A stretch of 64,000 nt of DNA, from contig NZ_JACHYN010000019.1 of NCBI RefSeq assembly GCF_014192915.1, positions 1 to 64,000 of the forward strand. The letters run 5' to 3'. Below, piece after piece: positions 47,243-55,478 of this stretch. Each line of letters begins with the position of its first letter. Positions within the stretch are counted from its first letter, which is position 1. The stretch is from Azospirillum sp. OGB3. Its GTDB lineage: Bacteria; Pseudomonadota; Alphaproteobacteria; Azospirillales; Azospirillaceae. The notes beneath the pieces were generated by a model. That model made no database searches. It had not been told where the DNA came from and saw nothing but the letters and a program-made list of their open reading frames with translations. Both the position numbers and the translations under genes were made by a program.

Positions 47243-48814
47243 ATGGAAGCGAAATTCGACCTGAACGACGACAGCGTCGTGGTGATCGTGGGCTCCGGGG
47301 CCGGCGGCGGCACGCTGGGCACCCAACTGGCGCTGAAGGGCATCAAGACGGTGATCCTGGAAGCCGGCGGGCGCCACAACATGGAGGATTTCCAGAACGA
47401 CGAATGGGCCAGCTTCGCCCAGATCTCCTGGCTCGACCCGCGCACCACCTCGGGAAGCTGGCGGGTGTCGCGGGACTTTCCCGGCCTGCCGGCCTGGATC
47501 GTCAAGGCGGTCGGCGGCTCCACCGTGCACTGGGCGGGGGCCGCGCTGCGCTTCCAGCCGCACGAGTTCAAGACGCGCACGACCTACGGCGAGGTCGCCG
47601 GCGCCAACCTGCTCGACTGGCCGATCACGCTGGAGGAGTTGGAGCCCTGGTACGCCAAGGCGGAGGACCGCATGGGCGTCACCCGCACCAACGGCATTCC
47701 CGGCCTGCCCGGCAACAACAACTTCAAGGTCCTTAAGGCCGGCGCCGACAAGATGGGTTACACGGAGTGCCACACCGGCAACATGGCCATCAACTCGGAG
47801 CCCCGCGACGGGCGCGGGTCCTGCCAGCAGATCGGCTTCTGCTTCCAGGGCTGCAAGTCCGGCGCGAAATGGTCCACCCTGATCGCCGAGATCCCCAAGG
47901 GCGAGGAAACCGGCAAGCTGGAGGTCCGACCCAACGCCCAGGTGCTGAAGATCGAGCATGACGCCAAGGGCAAGGTGACCGGTGTCCTCTACGCCGACAA
48001 GGACGGGGCGATCCAGCGCCAGAAGGCCCGCATCGTCGCGGTGGCCGGCAACTCCATCGAAAGCCCCCGCCTGCTGCTGAACTCCGCCTCCTCCATGTTC
48101 CCGGACGGGCTCGCCAACTCCTCCGGGCAGGTGGGGCGGAACTACATGCGGCACATGACCGGCTCGGTCTACGGCGTGTTCGAGAAGCCGGTGCGCATGT
48201 ACCGCGGCACCACCATGGCCGGCATCATCCGCGACGAGGCGAAGAACAAGCCCGACCGCGGCTTCGTCGGCGGCTACGAGATCGAGACCCTGTCGCTTGG
48301 CCTGCCCTTCATGGCCGCCTTCCTCGACCCCGGCGCCTGGGGGCGGGAATTCACCTCGGCGCTCGACGGCTACGACCATATGGCCGGCATGTGGCTGGTC
48401 GGCGAGGACATGCCGCAGGAAAACAACCGCATCACCCTGCACGCCGACAAGAAGGACAAGTACGGGATGCCCATCCCCAACGTCCATTTCGACGACCACC
48501 CCAACGACGTCGCCATGCGTCAGCACGCCTACCGGCAAGGCATGGCGCTGTATGAATCGGTGGGGGCGACCCGCAGCTTCCCGACGCCGCCCTACCCGTC
48601 CACCCACAATCTGGGCACCAACCGGATGAGCGAGAAGGCGCGCGACGGCGTGGTGAACAAATGGGGCCAGACCCACGACGTGGCGAACCTGTTCGTCTCC
48701 GACGGCTCGCAATTCACCACCGGCGGGGCTGAAAATCCCACCCTGACCATCGTCGCGCTGGCGCTGCGCCAAGCCGACTACATCGCCGGCCAAATGACCA
48801 AGAACGCGATCTGA
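47243..48814 (+). CDS. GMC-family FAD-dependent dehydrogenase, large subunit
   Basis: The 523-residue flavoprotein has the FAD-binding VIVGSGAGGGTLGTQLA (about 14-30), the GMC segment KAVGGSTVHWAGAALRF, and a C-terminal active-site region with THNLGTNRMS and FTTGGAENPTLTIVALALR. Cysteines C194, C200 and C204 (C-x5-C-x3-C) match the pattern that binds a 3Fe-4S cluster in bacterial FAD-glucose dehydrogenases, so electrons can leave the flavin. It oxidises a sugar, sugar acid or polyol in the periplasm together with subunit 3. The usual multihaem cytochrome c subunit is not encoded next to it. Confidence 0.9.
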   Translation: MEAKFDLNDDSVVVIVGSGAGGGTLGTQLALKGIKTVILEAGGRHNMEDFQNDEWASFAQISWLDPRTTSGSWRVSRDFPGLPAWIVKAVGGSTVHWAGAALRFQPHEFKTRTTYGEVAGANLLDWPITLEELEPWYAKAEDRMGVTRTNGIPGLPGNNNFKVLKAGADKMGYTECHTGNMAINSEPRDGRGSCQQIGFCFQGCKSGAKWSTLIAEIPKGEETGKLEVRPNAQVLKIEHDAKGKVTGVLYADKDGAIQRQKARIVAVAGNSIESPRLLLNSASSMFPDGLANSSGQVGRNYMRHMTGSVYGVFEKPVRMYRGTTMAGIIRDEAKNKPDRGFVGGYEIETLSLGLPFMAAFLDPGAWGREFTSALDGYDHMAGMWLVGEDMPQENNRITLHADKKDKYGMPIPNVHFDDHPNDVAMRQHAYRQGMALYESVGATRSFPTPPYPSTHNLGTNRMSEKARDGVVNKWGQTHDVANLFVSDGSQFTTGGAENPTLTIVALALRQADYIAGQMTKNAI

Positions 48815-48857
48815 TCGCTGCTCTGTCCCATTATTCGGGACTTTCCGCGGATTACAG

Positions 48858-48885
48858 CCCCTCTCTTCCGGACGGAGGAGGGGGG
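48858..48885. terminator. Possible terminator between convergent genes
   Basis: An imperfect hairpin CCCCTCTCTTCCG/CGGAGGAGGGGG followed by CACTCTTTTG separates the dehydrogenase end from the RHH gene end. Its arms resemble those of the extragenic repeats. Confidence 0.4.
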
Positions 48886-48898
48886 CACTCTTTTGCGC

Positions 48899-49291
48899 TC
48901 AGGCCGTCTCGCGTTCTTTTTCCGGGGCGGTGAAGGCAGTCGGAATTCGCGCCGGAAGGCCGGCGGCGGCGACCGCGGCGAAATCGGTGCGCGCCTCCCG
49001 TTCCAGTTCCTCCACGCAGGGACGGTGGCCCTTGACCTCCTGGGCGTAGGTCAGGCAGGCGCAGCGCAGCAGGCCGGCGAAGTTGCGCCGCTCCACCCCG
49101 CGGGCCAAGACTTCATCGTGCAACTTTGACAAGAAACGCCCCAGCGAGACGCCCTGCATCGCCGCGATTTCCTCCAGCGCGTCCCAGAAGGCCGCCTCCA
49201 GACAGACGCTTGTCGAATGACCGCTGAGGCGGACCCGCCGGGTTACCATGCGGAAGCGCTCCGGGTCCTGACCGGCAAAAATTCGGCACAT
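48899..49291 (-). CDS. Ribbon-helix-helix (RHH_4) domain protein
   Basis: The 130-residue protein carries an RHH_4 domain: VTRRVRLSGHSTSVCLEAAFWDALEEIAAMQGVSLGRFLSKL (about 21-62), then NFAGLLRCACLTYAQ. Proteins of this group bind DNA as dimers and are common one-copy regulators in alphaproteobacteria. The ATG at 49291 has GAAGGAGACGAGGG upstream; an earlier frame extension is disregarded. A hydrophobic Ala-rich tail follows the domain. It is divergent from the GT-UGM gene, with about 400 bp between, and could control it. Confidence 0.82.
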   Translation of the reverse strand: MCRIFAGQDPERFRMVTRRVRLSGHSTSVCLEAAFWDALEEIAAMQGVSLGRFLSKLHDEVLARGVERRNFAGLLRCACLTYAQEVKGHRPCVEELEREARTDFAAVAAAGLPARIPTAFTAPEKERETA

Positions 49292-49700
49292 CCCTCGTCT
49301 CCTTCCAAACTTCTCCGAATCCTTAAATGCACTATGAACGGAAAATCCGTGTCGCGCATTAATTTCCGGAAGACGCCACCCGCTCAGGTGGAATGAAAGG
49401 ACAGAAACATCATCATATTCGCGTGCATCAAAAAGCACCGGAGACGCGCGGTCTTCCCCGGATACCCTCCCGCCCGCTGAAATATGCGCTTACCTCAGCC
49501 AACCCGGCGCAAAAGAACGAGCGTTGAAAAATTGGGGAACCGTTTCCGCAGCGCATTTCTGTCACGGAACCCACCCCTGCCGATCCCGTTGTTGGTTTCC
49601 GGTTTTCGACGCCATTCCGCTGCGCCGCAAAAATCCACTGTATTCGTGGCGAATTCCCGGCGGCAACCCGACGATACGTCATTGAAGAGAGGATGGAAAC
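49292..49700. other. Divergent control region between the RHH gene and the GT-UGM gene
   Basis: The interval is richer in A/T than its neighbours around 49310-49440 and 49600-49700. It likely holds promoters for both genes. Several chance frames cross it on both strands; none has a family match or a proper ribosome site. Confidence 0.5.
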
Positions 49701-52181
49701 ATGAGTTGGGCCGGCCAACACCAGTTCCCAATCGGCAGAAACCGAAAAAGAACACGTCAGACCGCCGACTCTCCACACTCCGAGATCGCCCCCCTGCCCT
49801 CGCAGACCCTGATCTGCTTTTCGCACCTGCGCTGGAGCTTTGTTTATCAGCGTCCACAACATCTTATGTCGCGATTCGCGCGCGACCACCGCGTGCTGTT
49901 CGTCGAGGAGCCGATCCACAACGACACGCCCGAGCCCTGGCTGGACGTGCGCGAGGATGAGGGCGTCCTCGTCCTGGTGCCCCGCCTGCCCGCCGGCATG
50001 GACGGTGAGGCGGCCGTCACCGCCCAGCGCCAGCTTCTCGACCGATATCTGGCCGAGGAGGGGGTGAGCGACCCGATCCTCTGGTACTACACGCCGATGA
50101 GCCTCGCCCTGTCCGGCCATCTGCGCGGGGCGCTGGTGGTCTACGACTGCATGGACGAATTGTCGGCCTTCCACGGCGCGCCGCCGGAACTGGTCGAGCG
50201 CGAGCGGCAGCTGATGGCGCGGGCCGACGTTGTGTTCACCGGCGGCGTCAGCCTCTATGAGGCCAAGCGCACCCTGCACCCCAACGCCCACGCTTTCCCT
50301 AGCAGCGTGGACGTCGCCCATTTCGCCGCCGCCCGCGGCATCGTTGAGGAGTCCGCCGACCAAGCGGCCATCCCGCACCCGCGGCTCGGCTTCTACGGCG
50401 TCATCGACGAGCGGCTGGACATCGCCCTGCTCGACGCCGCCGCCGCGGCCCGGCCCGACTGGCAGTTCGTCCTGGTCGGCCCGGTGGTGAAGATCGACCC
50501 GGCCGACCTGCCCCGCCGCCCGAACATCCACTATCTCGGCCCGAAGAGCTACGACGACCTGCCGCACTATCTGGCGGGCTGGGACGTCGCCCTGATGCCC
50601 TTCGCGCGCAACGAGTCCACCCGCTTCATCAGCCCGACCAAGACTCCGGAATATCTGGCCGCCGGGCGCCCGGTCGTCTCCACCTCGATCACCGACGTGG
50701 TGCGCGGCTATGGCGACAGCGGCGTCGTGCGGATCGCCGACGCGCCGGAGGACTTTGTCGCTGCCGTCGAGGCCGCGCTGGCCGACGCCGCCGACCCGGA
50801 GCGTCTGCGCGCCACCGCCGACCACGTCCTGCGCGACATGTCCTGGGACAAGACCCAGGGCCGCATGAAGACGCTGATGGAGCAGGCCCGCCAGCGCGGG
50901 CGCGCCGCACCGCCGGCCCACCGCCCGGCACCGGCGATTCATCCGTCCAGGCACCCGGCCAAGCACGCCAACGGGCGCGCCGCCGGCCGCCGCTCCGGCT
51001 TCGACTACCTGATCGTCGGAGCGGGCTTCGCCGGCAGCGTGCTGGCGGAACGTCTGGCGGCGGGGCTGAACAAGCGCGTCCTGCTGATCGACCGGCGCCC
51101 GCACATCGGTGGCAACGCCTACGATCACTACGACGACGCGGGCGTGCTGATCCACCGCTACGGCCCGCACATCTTCCACACCAACGCCAAGCCGGTGGCG
51201 GACTATCTCTCGCGCTTCACCAAGTGGCGGCCCTACGAGCACCGGGTGCTGGCGCGGGTGGACGAACGGCTCGTCCCGATCCCGATCAACCGGACGACGG
51301 TCAACCGGCTCTACGGGCTGGACCTCGACGAGGCCGGCGTCGCGGCGTTCCTGAAGAGCCAGGCGGAGCCGGTCGCCGACGTCCGCACGTCGGAGGACGT
51401 GGTGGTCGGCGCGGTCGGGCGGGAACTGTACGAGAAATTCTTCCGCGGCTACACCCGCAAGCAGTGGGGCCTCGACCCGTCGCAGCTCGACAAGGCGGTC
51501 ACCGCCCGCGTCCCGACGCGGACCAACGACGACGACCGCTATTTCGGCGACAGCTTCCAGGCGATGCCGCTGAACGGCTACACGCGGATGTTCGAGAGCA
51601 TGCTCGACCACCCGAACATCAAGGTGATGCTGAACACCGATTTCGACGACGTGCGCGACGAGATCGCCTACGACCGCATCGTCTTCACCGGCCCGATCGA
51701 CGAGTATTTCGGCCACCGCTTCGGCAAGCTGCCCTACCGCTCCCTGACCTTCCGGCATGAGACGGTGGATCAGGAATGGTTCCAACCGGTCGCCGTGGTG
51801 AACGAGCCGTCGGAGGGGGTGCCCTACACCCGCGTCACCGAGTACAAGCACCTGACCGGGCAAAGCCACCCGAAGACCAGCATCACCTACGAGTACCCCT
51901 CCGCGCAGGGCGATCCCTACTACCCGATCCCCCGCCCGGAGAACCAGGAGCTGTTCCGCAAGTACCAAGCGCTGGCCGACGGCACACCGGACGTGATCTT
52001 CCTGGGGCGCCTCGGCACCTACCGCTACTACAACATGGACCAGGTGGTGGCGCAGGCGCTGGCGGTCTACGCCCGCCTGGAGAAGGAGGAGCAGCAGAGC
52101 CGCGGTCTTGCCGCCGCCGCGCGGGCCTTCGGCTCGCTGGGCGCGGAGCGGGAGGTTCGGGTCGCGGGGATGGGGGATTAG
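49701..52181 (+). CDS. Fusion of a glycosyltransferase and UDP-galactopyranose mutase
   Basis: An 826-residue protein joins two enzymes. Residues about 30-400 form a GT-B glycosyltransferase (LICFSHLRWSFVYQRPQHLMSRFA, PRLGFYGVIDERLD, FISPTKTPEYLAAGRPVVSTSI). After a Pro/His/Arg linker, residues about 432-800 form UDP-galactopyranose mutase. This part has FAD motif YLIVGAGFAGSVLAERLA, RPHIGGNAYDHYD, the active-site loop NRTTVNRLYG, and FRGYTRKQWGLDPSQLDKAV. FLGRLGTYRYYNMDQVVAQAL is at its end. The mutase makes UDP-galactofuranose, and the transferase part may use it directly. The ATG has AGAGAGG upstream. Genes for a hydrolase and an ABC exporter follow. Confidence 0.92.
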   Translation: MSWAGQHQFPIGRNRKRTRQTADSPHSEIAPLPSQTLICFSHLRWSFVYQRPQHLMSRFARDHRVLFVEEPIHNDTPEPWLDVREDEGVLVLVPRLPAGMDGEAAVTAQRQLLDRYLAEEGVSDPILWYYTPMSLALSGHLRGALVVYDCMDELSAFHGAPPELVERERQLMARADVVFTGGVSLYEAKRTLHPNAHAFPSSVDVAHFAAARGIVEESADQAAIPHPRLGFYGVIDERLDIALLDAAAAARPDWQFVLVGPVVKIDPADLPRRPNIHYLGPKSYDDLPHYLAGWDVALMPFARNESTRFISPTKTPEYLAAGRPVVSTSITDVVRGYGDSGVVRIADAPEDFVAAVEAALADAADPERLRATADHVLRDMSWDKTQGRMKTLMEQARQRGRAAPPAHRPAPAIHPSRHPAKHANGRAAGRRSGFDYLIVGAGFAGSVLAERLAAGLNKRVLLIDRRPHIGGNAYDHYDDAGVLIHRYGPHIFHTNAKPVADYLSRFTKWRPYEHRVLARVDERLVPIPINRTTVNRLYGLDLDEAGVAAFLKSQAEPVADVRTSEDVVVGAVGRELYEKFFRGYTRKQWGLDPSQLDKAVTARVPTRTNDDDRYFGDSFQAMPLNGYTRMFESMLDHPNIKVMLNTDFDDVRDEIAYDRIVFTGPIDEYFGHRFGKLPYRSLTFRHETVDQEWFQPVAVVNEPSEGVPYTRVTEYKHLTGQSHPKTSITYEYPSAQGDPYYPIPRPENQELFRKYQALADGTPDVIFLGRLGTYRYYNMDQVVAQALAVYARLEKEEQQSRGLAAAARAFGSLGAEREVRVAGMGD

Positions 52182-52196
52182 GCGGAGCGCGCTCTC

Positions 52197-52307
52197 TTGC
52201 CCCCACCCTTCCCATGCTCCGCATGGGCCCCTTCCCTCCTCCGCCTTCGGCAAGGGAGGGAATTATCCCCTCCCCTGCGCAGCGGGGGAGGGTTAGGGAG
52301 GGGGCAA
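52197..52307. repeat. Extragenic palindromic element
   Basis: The element starts TTGCCCCCACCC and ends GGGAGGGGGCAA, so the ends are complementary. The right arm GCGGGGGAGGGTTAGGG (from 52282) is shared with those at 8078 and 30854. It lies between the GT-UGM and glycosidase genes. Confidence 0.68.
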
Positions 52308-52346
52308 TGCCTCCCCGACTCCCCGCCCTCCACGAAGAGCACCCCC

Positions 52347-53495
52347 ATGCACACCCCCACCCTGTTCGACAGCGTCTTCCTCGGCGGCTTCGAATGCTCG
52401 ACGCACCGGCGGCATGACGGGCGCCGGCTCGACCTGATCGCGGCGACCGGCCACGACCGGCTGGCCGCCGAGGACTACCGGCGCATGGCCGCCCACGGTC
52501 TGCGCAGCGTGCGCGACGGCGTGCGCTGGCACCTGATCGAGACCACGCCGGGCCACTACGACTGGTCCAGCCTGCTGCCTATGGTCCGCGCCGCGCGGGA
52601 GGCCGGGGTCCAGGTCGTCTGGGACCTCTGCCATTACGGCTGGCCGGACGACATCGACATCTGGCGGCCCGCCTTCGTGGAGCGCTTCGCCCGCTTCGCC
52701 GGGGCCGCCGCAGCCTTGCTCCGCGACGAGGGCGTTGAAACGCCCGCCTATTGCCCGGTCAACGAGATCTCCTACTGGGCCTGGGCCGGCGGCGACATGA
52801 AACGCTTCAACCCGATGACCGAGCGCCGCGGGTTCGAACTGAAGCACCAGCTCGTCCGCGCCAGCATCGCGGCCATCGACGCGATCCGCGCCGCCGACCC
52901 GCGCGCCCGCATCGTCCAGGTCGATCCGGTCATCCACGTCCTCCCCCGCCCCGACCGCAAGGGCGACGCCGGGGCCGCTGAGGCCGCCCGGCTGGCCCAG
53001 TACGAGGCGTGGGACATGATCGGCGGCTACGCCTGGCCGGGACTGGGCGGCAAGCCGGAGTATCTGGACGTGATCGGGGTCAACTACTATTCCGACAACC
53101 AGTGGTTCCTGAAGGGCGGCACCATCGGGCGCGACGATCCGCGCTACCGCCCCTTCGCCGACATTTTGGCGGAGGTCCACCAGCGCTACGGCCGCCCGGT
53201 CCTGGTGGCCGAGACGGGAGCCGAGGGCGACGCCCGCGTGCCCTGGCTCGACTATGTGACGGCGGAGGTGGTCACGGCCCTGCGCGCCGATGTGCCGGTG
53301 GAGGGGATCTGCCTCTACCCGATCCTCGACTATCCCGGCTGGGCCAACGACCGCCACTGCGAGACCGGCCTCTACGGCCTGTGCGACGAGGTTGGCGGGC
53401 GTTGCCTCCACCAACCGCTGGCCGCCGCGTTGGAGCGCGCTCAGGCCCGCATCGGCGCGCTGCTCAGCCAGCCGCAGTACCAGGCGGCTCAATGA
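52347..53495 (+). CDS. Glycoside hydrolase-like protein (clan GH-A, family 1-like)
   Basis: The 382-residue protein has a TIM-barrel glycosidase pattern. LFDSVFLGGFECSTHR is at the start, RWHLIETTPGHYDWSSLLPMV follows the first strands, and the acid/base Glu is in PVNEISYW (the NE motif). VIGVNYYSDNQW comes next, and the nucleophile Glu is in LVAETGAEGD. No signal peptide is present. The likely substrate is a beta-linked sugar; the gene may trim or remodel the glycan made by its neighbours. The ATG at 52347 is the first after the repeat. It overlaps the ABC transporter gene by ATGA. Confidence 0.78.
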   Translation: MHTPTLFDSVFLGGFECSTHRRHDGRRLDLIAATGHDRLAAEDYRRMAAHGLRSVRDGVRWHLIETTPGHYDWSSLLPMVRAAREAGVQVVWDLCHYGWPDDIDIWRPAFVERFARFAGAAAALLRDEGVETPAYCPVNEISYWAWAGGDMKRFNPMTERRGFELKHQLVRASIAAIDAIRAADPRARIVQVDPVIHVLPRPDRKGDAGAAEAARLAQYEAWDMIGGYAWPGLGGKPEYLDVIGVNYYSDNQWFLKGGTIGRDDPRYRPFADILAEVHQRYGRPVLVAETGAEGDARVPWLDYVTAEVVTALRADVPVEGICLYPILDYPGWANDRHCETGLYGLCDEVGGRCLHQPLAAALERAQARIGALLSQPQYQAAQ

Positions 53496-55258
53496 GCGGT
53501 TCGAACACGGAAACCATCCCGGACCGTCCCGGCCGCTTCCTGCTGCATTACATCCGACGGCGGCCCTGGTCGTTCGGCGGGCTGTTATCGGTGATCGTGG
53601 CGGCGGCGGGCTGTGCGGTCGCCGTGCAGTACGGGATGAAGCTGCTGATCGACGCCATGGCCTCCCCCGACCGGGCGGCGACGGATGTCTGGACTCCGCT
53701 CGGCCTGTTCCTGGGCTTCATCGCGGCGGAGAACGTGCTGTGGCGGCTGGGCGGCTGGCTCGGCTGCCGGACCGTGCTGGCGACCGGCGTGGACATGCGG
53801 CTCGACCTGTTCCGGCACCTGACCGGCCATTCGATGCGCTACTTCTCGGAGCATCTCGCCGGGTCGCTGGGAAACCGCATCGCCGCCACCGAGAACGCGG
53901 CAACCACCATCTTCCGCACGCTGACCTGGAGCATCGTCCCGCCGGTCACCGACTTCCTGGGGGCGGTGCTGGTGCTGCTGACGATCCACTGGGGCATGGC
54001 GGCGGCGCTGGTGATGTTCGCCGTGGTGGTCGCCGTCGCCATCGTCGGTCTGGGGCTGCGCGGGCGGACGGTGCACCACGCCTTCGCCGAACAGTCCGCC
54101 CGCACCAACGGCGAACTGGTCGACGTGGTGTCCAACGTCTGGACGGTGAAGGCCTTCTCCGCCCGCGGGGGGGAGCGCGAGCGCCTGAGGCAGGCCTTCA
54201 CGGTCGAGGCCGGGGCGCACCGCCGCAGTTGGATGCATCTGGAGAAGACCCGCGTCGTCCATGACATCTGCCTGTGGGTGATGGCCGGGTCGATGCTGCT
54301 GTGGGCGTTGCTGCTGTGGCGGGACGGCACGATCACCACCGGCGACGTGGTGATCGTCAGCGCGCTGACCTTCCGCATCCTGCACGGCTCCCGCGACCTC
54401 GCCTTCGCGCTGGTCACCGCCACCCAGCAGGTCAGCGCCATCGACGAAAGTTTGCGGGTGATCGCCCGCCCCCACGACGTGCTCGACCCCGTGCCGGCCG
54501 AGCCCGCCAAGCCCGGCGGCGGCGCCATCGCCTTCGAGAGCGTGTCCTACCGCTATCCCGAAGGGCGCAAGGTGCTGGAGGATTTCAGCCTGACCATCCC
54601 GGCCGGGCAGAAGGTCGGTCTGGTCGGACCGTCGGGAGCCGGCAAGTCGACCATCATCAGCCTGATCCAGCGGTTGGACGACGTGCAGCGCGGCGACATC
54701 CTCATCGACGGCCAGCCGCTGACCACCCTGGTTCAGGACGACCTGCGGGCCAAGATCGCCGTGGTGCCCCAGGACATCGCGCTGTTCCACCGCCCGATCC
54801 TGGAGAACATCCGCTACGGCCGTCCCGGCGCCAGCGACGAGGAGGTGTTCGAGGCCGCCCGCCACGCCTTCTGCGACGGCTTCATCCGGCAACTGCCGGA
54901 GGGCTACGGCACGCTGGTCGGCGAACGCGGCGTGCGGCTGTCGGGCGGGCAGCGGCAACGGCTGGGCATCGCCCGCGCCTTCCTGAAGAACGCGCCGATC
55001 CTGATCCTCGACGAGGCGACCTCCGCCCTCGACACCCAGTCGGAGCAGGAGATCCAGGCGGCGCTGGCCGATCTGGCCCAGGGGCGGACGGTGGTCGCGG
55101 TGGCGCACCGCCTGTCCACCGTGTCGGCCTTCGACCGCGTGCTGGTCCTGGTGGACGGCCGCATCGCCGAGGATGGCCACCCCACCGAGTTGCGACGGCG
55201 CGGCGGCTTGTTCAACTCGTTGTGGCAGCTCCAGGCGCAGGGCTTCGCGGCAGAGTAG
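53492..55258 (+). CDS. ABC exporter with fused membrane and ATPase domains (MsbA-like)
   Basis: The 588-residue half-transporter has six membrane helices (residues about 20-310) and a C-terminal ATPase. The ATPase has Walker A GPSGAGKST (about 377-385), a Q-loop VVPQDIALF, signature LSGGQRQRLGIARAFL, Walker B ILILDEATSALD and H-loop VAHRLSTV. It would work as a homodimer. ATGA overlap with the hydrolase and closeness to the GT-UGM gene suggest export of a lipid-linked glycan or glycolipid. Members of this group can also export other molecules, so the cargo is inferred from context. Confidence 0.9.
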   Translation: MSGSNTETIPDRPGRFLLHYIRRRPWSFGGLLSVIVAAAGCAVAVQYGMKLLIDAMASPDRAATDVWTPLGLFLGFIAAENVLWRLGGWLGCRTVLATGVDMRLDLFRHLTGHSMRYFSEHLAGSLGNRIAATENAATTIFRTLTWSIVPPVTDFLGAVLVLLTIHWGMAAALVMFAVVVAVAIVGLGLRGRTVHHAFAEQSARTNGELVDVVSNVWTVKAFSARGGERERLRQAFTVEAGAHRRSWMHLEKTRVVHDICLWVMAGSMLLWALLLWRDGTITTGDVVIVSALTFRILHGSRDLAFALVTATQQVSAIDESLRVIARPHDVLDPVPAEPAKPGGGAIAFESVSYRYPEGRKVLEDFSLTIPAGQKVGLVGPSGAGKSTIISLIQRLDDVQRGDILIDGQPLTTLVQDDLRAKIAVVPQDIALFHRPILENIRYGRPGASDEEVFEAARHAFCDGFIRQLPEGYGTLVGERGVRLSGGQRQRLGIARAFLKNAPILILDEATSALDTQSEQEIQAALADLAQGRTVVAVAHRLSTVSAFDRVLVLVDGRIAEDGHPTELRRRGGLFNSLWQLQAQGFAAE

Positions 55259-55478
55259 TCCGCGCGCGCCCGGCGGCCTCCGCACCGTGGCGCGGAGGTC
55301 GCATCGGCCGGAACGTTTAGGGAAGACCGCCCTTCGGCGGGCTATCTTTCCGGGCGTCGTGTGTTAAGACACCAGACGCAACTTCGCCTCGGCCCGAAAG
55401 CTCGATGAAAGCCACGACCGACGATAGCATCCTTGGGATTCAATCTCCTATTCCGTGCAAAAGCCGCGAGGCTGGCGC

